8,660 nt of DNA from NCBI GenBank assembly GCA_046727715.1, contig JBKPDC010000207.1, positions 1-8,660 on the forward strand, written 5' to 3'. Origin of the DNA: CAVQLX01 sp046727715 (GTDB lineage Bacteria; Desulfobacterota; Binatia; DP-6). Below the pieces are notes generated by a model that was not told the DNA's origin, searched no databases, and saw only the letters and a list, made by a program, of their open reading frames with translations. Numbering within the stretch: the stretch's first letter is position 1; the number at the start of each line of letters is the position of its first letter. Positions 5,410-8,660 of this stretch are shown here, one piece after another. Position numbers and translations under genes: made by a program.

Positions 5410-6335
5410 GCGTGCCCTCCCGCGAGGGCGAGCAGGGTCGCTTCCATGTCCACGGGCAACTGCTCGGCGAAGCCTACCGCGCCGTCAGCCAGGGCCGAGA
5501 GGTCGCGCAGGACTCGCGGCGCGCCCGGCGACTGCTGGCGACGCACCTCCACGCGCGCGCTCTGACCTGCGGCACGCGCGCCCGCGACGTAGGGCAGGGC
5601 GCGCGCGGCGGCGGCGACGGTACGCGCCGCGCCGCTCCAGGCCCGATACAGCTCGAGACCGACGGCGGCACGCAGTTCGTCCGGCGTGCCGGTGCCGACG
5701 ACGCGTCCCTCGTCGAGGTATGCGAGCCGGTCGCACTGCGCTGCTTCGTCCAGATAGCTCGTGCTCTGGATGACGAGGGCGTGGCTGCTCGCCTCGACGA
5801 GCAAGCTCCAGATCTCGCTTCGCGCGACGACGTCGACGCCGGCAGTGGGCTCGTCCAGCACGAGCAACGCCGGGCGCGGCAGCAGCGCGTTGGCGACGGC
5901 GAGCTTCTGCTTCATCCCGCCCGAGAGCGCGCCTGTGACGCGGTCGGCGAAGGGGGCCATCGCGATGCGTTCGAGCAGCTCCGCGATGCGGTGCGCTGTC
6001 GCGTCGGCGGGGAGTCGATGGAGCCGCGCGGTGAACGCGAGGTTCTCCGCGACGCTCAGGTCGCGGTGCAGGCTGAACACCTGGGGCACGTAGCCGATGC
6101 GCGCCTTCAGGGCGGTCACGTCGCCGCGCAGGTCGTGGCCGAGCACCGATGCCTCACTGGCCTCCACCTCGAGGAGACCCACCAGTGCGCGCAGCAGGGT
6201 GCTCTTGCCGGCGCCGTCTGGTCCGACGAGTCCGAAGATCTGCCGATCGTGGATCTCGAGGTCCACGCCCGCGAGCCCGCGGCGGCGTCCGTACGACTTG
6301 CGCAGTCCGCGCAGGCGGATGAGGGCCTCGCTCAC
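5406..6335 (-). CDS. ABC ATPase 1, matching the N-terminal half of YbhF, H-loop His replaced by Ser
   Basis: A 309-residue nucleotide-binding subunit. Walker A is GPDGAGKST (38-46), the Q-loop is YVPQVFSLHRDLSVAEN with Gln 85, the signature is LSGGM-KQK (137-144) and Walker B is LLVLDE (157-162). The switch-loop His is absent: the site reads IQSTSYLDEAAQCD, with Ser193 where His is expected. The first half of YbhF has, from memory, the same STSYLDEA, so this is a subfamily trait, not a recent defect. The C-terminal extension ends in PVDMEATLLALAG, resembling the 'EDAF' end of related ATPases. The start is GTG at 6335, overlapping the adaptor's TGA (GTGA). A longer open frame runs upstream through the adaptor gene, but that part is its shadow. 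The product should dimerise with ATPase 2 and drive permeases 1 and 2. Confidence 0.94.
   Translation of the reverse strand: MSEALIRLRGLRKSYGRRRGLAGVDLEIHDRQIFGLVGPDGAGKSTLLRALVGLLEVEASEASVLGHDLRGDVTALKARIGYVPQVFSLHRDLSVAENLAFTARLHRLPADATAHRIAELLERIAMAPFADRVTGALSGGMKQKLAVANALLPRPALLVLDEPTAGVDVVARSEIWSLLVEASSHALVIQSTSYLDEAAQCDRLAYLDEGRVVGTGTPDELRAAVGLELYRAWSGAARTVAAAARALPYVAGARAAGQSARVEVRRQQSPGAPRVLRDLSALADGAVGFAEQLPVDMEATLLALAGGHA
5415..5421 (-). promoter_or_regulatory. Ribosome binding site fixing the GTG start of ATPase 2
   Basis: Minus strand GGGAGGG (5421-5415) lies 5 nt before the GTG at 5409, inside the end of the ATPase 1 gene. It supports the non-ATG start and is the best ribosome site in the operon. 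The other overlapping starts have only weak purine stretches. Confidence 0.6.
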
Positions 6336-7369
6336 CGCTCTGCCCGTGCCGACGGCGCCGGCGTCTCTTCGACCAGGTACACGTTCCCCTCCGTCCCCGG
6401 CTGGAAGCGCTCGACGCCCTCCAGGATGCGGACCTTTGCCCGGTAGACCTGGCCCAGGCGGTCGCTCCGCGTCTCGATCTTCTCGGGCGTGAAGTTGGCG
6501 CTGTCCGCGACGAACGTCACCTCGCCCGGCACGCGGCGGCCGGGCTCGCTGTCGAGCTCGATCTCGACCCGGCGGCCGACGCGGAAGCGGTCGGTATCGG
6601 CGACGGGGACGTAGACCTGCACGTACTTGTCGGTCGGATCGAGGACCGACACGATCGCCGTGCCCGCCTGCGCCAGCTCGCCGGGCCAGATGAGCTGCGT
6701 CTGCACCGTGGTGGGCACGGCCGGCGCATGGATAGCGAACTTGGATCGCGTCACCTCCAGCTCGGCCAGCTCCGCCGCGGCCTGCTCGCGCTGCTGCCCC
6801 AGGACCTCGGCCTGCTGCCGCGCGAGGGTGATGCTGCGCTGCTCCGCCTGCGCCCGCCCGAGCAGCTCCCGGGCACGCTGCAGGGCGCTCGCGGCCTGGT
6901 CGCGTTGCGCGCGCATGTCGTCCAGTTGCTGCGCGGTGCTGGCGCCCGTGCGCACCAGCTCCCGCTCGCGTACGAAGGTCCGTTCGGCGCGCTCGGCGGC
7001 GGCTTCCGCCTCGCGCACCTCGGCCTCGCGCGCGCTGCGGTCGCGGCGCCAGGTGGAGTCGGTCAGTGCCACCTGCTCCTGCTGACGGCGGATCTCGCTG
7101 TCGATCACCGCGATCTCGGCGCGCTTCGCGGCGAGCCGTGCGGCGATGTCGCGGTCGTCGAGCCGGGCCACGACGGCCCCCGCCGGCACCGCATCCCCCT
7201 CGCGGAAGGGTACCTCGAGCACGCGCCCGACGACCTCGCTGCGAATCACGCGCTCCTCGCCTTCGACGAAGCCGGTGTAGTGAACCGGGCCGCGGTCGGT
7301 GCGGAGCCACCACACGGCGGCGGCGACGACCGCGAGCAGCGCGACGACGATCGGCGTGCGTCTGGCCAT
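6332..7369 (-). CDS. HlyD-family periplasmic adaptor (YbhG-like membrane fusion protein)
   Basis: A 345-residue adaptor linking the inner-membrane ABC pump to the outer-membrane channel. Residues 6-22 form one membrane anchor; there is no lipobox Cys, so it is not a lipoprotein. The first half-lipoyl segment is GRVLEVPFREGDAVPAGAVV (48-67). Residues 75-208 are a long charged Ala/Glu/Gln/Arg coiled-coil hairpin, the part that meets TolC. The second half-lipoyl segment, HAPAVPTTVQTQLIWPGELA (214-233), lacks the usual 'DG' turn. Next comes a beta-barrel region with VQVYVPVAD, and then ANFTPEKIETRSDRLGQVYR (291-310), a phrase highly typical of YbhG-type adaptors. The length is close to YbhG. The ATG at 7369 lies 7 nt after the TolC-family stop, with GAGG 10 nt upstream. 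It ends by overlapping the ATPase 1 start. Confidence 0.94.
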   Translation of the reverse strand: MARRTPIVVALLAVVAAAVWWLRTDRGPVHYTGFVEGEERVIRSEVVGRVLEVPFREGDAVPAGAVVARLDDRDIAARLAAKRAEIAVIDSEIRRQQEQVALTDSTWRRDRSAREAEVREAEAAAERAERTFVRERELVRTGASTAQQLDDMRAQRDQAASALQRARELLGRAQAEQRSITLARQQAEVLGQQREQAAAELAELEVTRSKFAIHAPAVPTTVQTQLIWPGELAQAGTAIVSVLDPTDKYVQVYVPVADTDRFRVGRRVEIELDSEPGRRVPGEVTFVADSANFTPEKIETRSDRLGQVYRAKVRILEGVERFQPGTEGNVYLVEETPAPSARAER

Positions 7370-7376
7370 GCGACAG

Positions 7377-8660
7377 CTACCTCGAGGCGGACGCCAGGTC
7401 TTCCAGCGGCAGCCCCATCAGCTCCTGCAGCTCGGCGCGGCGGGTGTGGGCCTCGTAGAGGGCGGTGGCCAGCGTCGCGCGTTGCTGCGTGAGCAGCGCC
7501 TGGGCGTCGAGCACGTCCTCGCTGGTGGCGCGGCCGGCGTCGAACTGTTGCTGGCGGATGCGGAGGTTCTCCTCCGCCTGCCCGACGGCGGCACGCGCCG
7601 TGTCGAGCGCAGTGAGCCGCTCGGCCGCCGCCGCGCGCGTGTCGCGCACGGCGCCTTCCAGCTCGCGCAGCTCGCGCTCGATGGCGAGGCGGTTGCGCTC
7701 AACCTCGATGCGCGCCTCGGCCAGCTGGGCCTCGCGCCGGCCGTCGGTGCCGAGGTCCCAGGCGAAGCCGACGAAGCCGGAGCCGATGGTGCGCGGCTGG
7801 AGGATGCGCTCGCTCGTCCAGTCGATCGCCCCGCCGCCCTCGAGGCGCGGCAAGCGGCTGCGGACGAGCGCGGTCGCCGTGTCCTCCAGCCGCTGCTGCT
7901 CCTCGACCAGCGAGCCCAGGACGGGGTTGTTCGCGAAGGCGCCGCGCAGCGCCTCGTCCACGCCGGGCAGGTCGGGGCGCTGCGAGACGTCGACCACCGT
8001 CGTCGGCGCGTCCACCGGCCGGCCGATCGCCTCGTTCAGGTCGCGGCGCGCCCGGTCGATGTCGAGGTCGCGCTGCCGCAGTTGCTGCTCGCGGTCCTGG
8101 AGCGCCACCTGCACGACCAGGAGCTCGTTCTTCGTCAGGCGTCCCGCATCGAAGCGCTGCTGCGCGTTCGCCAGCTGCTGGCGGTCGAGCGCGATGTTCT
8201 GCTCCACCACGCCGCGCAGCTGCTCGGCCTGGAGGAGGTCGAAGTAGGCGCGGATGACGACGACCTTCTGTGCCAGCGTCGTGGCCCAGGTGCGCGCGCG
8301 CTCGCCACGGTAGCCGGCCTGCGCGGCGGTGAGCGTCTTCCAGAGCTGTCCGCTCACGTCGAGCGGGACGGTGGTGATCCCGTTCACGCGTCCCGACTGC
8401 TTCTCGCGGATGACGAAGCTCGGGCTCGTCACCCCGGGCAACACGCCGGCGGGAAGCCCGACCGCGTTGCGCAACGGATCGCTGTACCAGGTGTAGCGTC
8501 CCGAGCCCGCCGTGGCCGGCAGCAGCCGGCCGCGCGTGTCGCGCACGCGGGCGGCGGCCGCTTCCAGGCTGCGACCAGCCTCGGAGATGCGGCGGTTGCC
8601 GCTCGTCGCCAGTTCCAGCGCATCGGCGAGCGACAGGGGCGTCGCGACGGCGTCGGGCGT
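7377..8660 (-). CDS. TolC-family outer-membrane efflux protein, 5' end missing
   Basis: The frame is open from the right edge to a TAG at 7379-7377, giving 427 residues. The signal peptide and first residues are outside the window. A GTG at 8546 is not the start: the frame upstream already reads TPLSLADALELATSGNRRI, the conserved beginning of the mature OEP (PF02321) domain. The family's internal duplication is visible. QQRFDAGRLTKNELLVVQVA (about residues 167-186 of the fragment) and QQQFDAGRATSEDVLDAQAL (about 370-389) are the matching helix turns of the two repeats, each followed by a long Gln/Arg/Ala coiled coil and a 'GRP' or 'GLP' end. Such proteins form trimeric barrels with a periplasmic tunnel that docks on HlyD-type adaptors. 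First position in the operon suggests a dedicated channel and not reliance on a shared TolC. Confidence 0.95.
   Translation of the reverse strand, partial: TPDAVATPLSLADALELATSGNRRISEAGRSLEAAAARVRDTRGRLLPATAGSGRYTWYSDPLRNAVGLPAGVLPGVTSPSFVIREKQSGRVNGITTVPLDVSGQLWKTLTAAQAGYRGERARTWATTLAQKVVVIRAYFDLLQAEQLRGVVEQNIALDRQQLANAQQRFDAGRLTKNELLVVQVALQDREQQLRQRDLDIDRARRDLNEAIGRPVDAPTTVVDVSQRPDLPGVDEALRGAFANNPVLGSLVEEQQRLEDTATALVRSRLPRLEGGGAIDWTSERILQPRTIGSGFVGFAWDLGTDGRREAQLAEARIEVERNRLAIERELRELEGAVRDTRAAAAERLTALDTARAAVGQAEENLRIRQQQFDAGRATSEDVLDAQALLTQQRATLATALYEAHTRRAELQELMGLPLEDLASASR

Larger units (their letters stand above)
2238..8660 (-). other. Six-gene tripartite ABC efflux operon (YbhGFSR-like plus TolC)
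   Basis: Six genes run leftwards without a usable gap: TolC-family factor, HlyD-type adaptor, ATPase 1, ATPase 2, permease 1, permease 2. There is a 7-nt gap after the TolC gene, then four 4-nt overlaps (GTGA at 6335-6332, GTGA at 5409-5406, ATGA at 4477-4474, ATGA at 3374-3371). The overlaps imply translational coupling and balanced production of the parts. The order adaptor, ATPase(s), two permeases matches E. coli ybhG-ybhF-ybhS-ybhR, with ATPase halves split and a dedicated outer-membrane factor added. The promoter, and any regulator comparable to the TetR-type CecR of E. coli, would lie beyond the right edge. Confidence 0.85.

Noticed and set aside
5406..6335. Reading the missing H-loop His of ATPase 1 as a pseudogene mark
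   Set aside because: All other motifs are intact and the same STSYLDEA sequence is recalled from the first half of E. coli YbhF, so it is a subfamily feature.
5406..7313. Single 635-codon minus-strand frame that could suggest a long fused ATPase
   Set aside because: The part upstream of 6335 is a shadow frame of the HlyD adaptor; the GTGA overlap and normal ATPase N-terminus mark the real start.
8429..8546. GTG at 8546 as the start of the TolC-family gene
   Set aside because: The upstream frame up to the window edge encodes the conserved start of the mature OEP domain, so the gene is cut by the edge.

Overview
The window is very G+C rich (roughly 70% by eye) and most reading frames are open on both strands, as expected at that composition. 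An outer-membrane TolC-type gene beside a HlyD-type adaptor indicates a two-membrane (Gram-negative type) bacterium. Nothing fixes the taxon. A high-GC environmental lineage (deltaproteobacterial, Rokubacteria/Methylomirabilota-like or similar) is only a guess. No rRNA, tRNA, CRISPR array, transposase or phage gene was seen.

Layout from left to right. Positions 1-170 (minus) hold the first 56 codons of a CNNM/DUF21-type membrane protein that runs off the left edge. A 141-bp divergent spacer follows, with a possible sigma70-like promoter for that gene and a small palindrome. Positions 312-761 (plus) encode a 149-residue protein with a CxxC motif, whose C-terminal part resembles the bifunctional-nuclease (DUF151) fold. 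It converges, with a 29-bp gap, on a 409-residue MFS exporter of the EntS/MFS_3 type (791-2020, minus). The 217-bp spacer upstream of the MFS gene holds an 11-bp tandem repeat near its start, a small imperfect hairpin, and an approximately 93-bp unit bounded by a 17-bp inverted repeat with one unpaired base.

Positions 2238-8660 (minus) are one tight six-gene operon, read from right to left: TolC-family outer-membrane factor (5' end off the right edge), HlyD/YbhG-like periplasmic adaptor, two ABC ATPases, and two ABC-2 permeases. The first junction is a 7-nt gap and the next four are 4-nt stop/start overlaps (GTGA, GTGA, ATGA, ATGA). Recalled family sequences place it with E. coli YbhG-YbhF-YbhS-YbhR. 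Here the two ATPase halves, fused in YbhF, are separate genes, and the operon carries its own TolC. Together the six products could form a complete tripartite ABC exporter from cytoplasm to outside; the substrate cannot be read from the sequence.

The most notable point is mechanistic. ATPase 1 has a canonical signature (LSGGM) but Ser in place of the H-loop His. ATPase 2 has an intact H-loop but a signature reduced to LPAAI. In a head-to-tail heterodimer both defects fall in the same composite ATP site, leaving one consensus and one degenerate site. The main non-coding point of interest is the structured spacer at 2030-2233.
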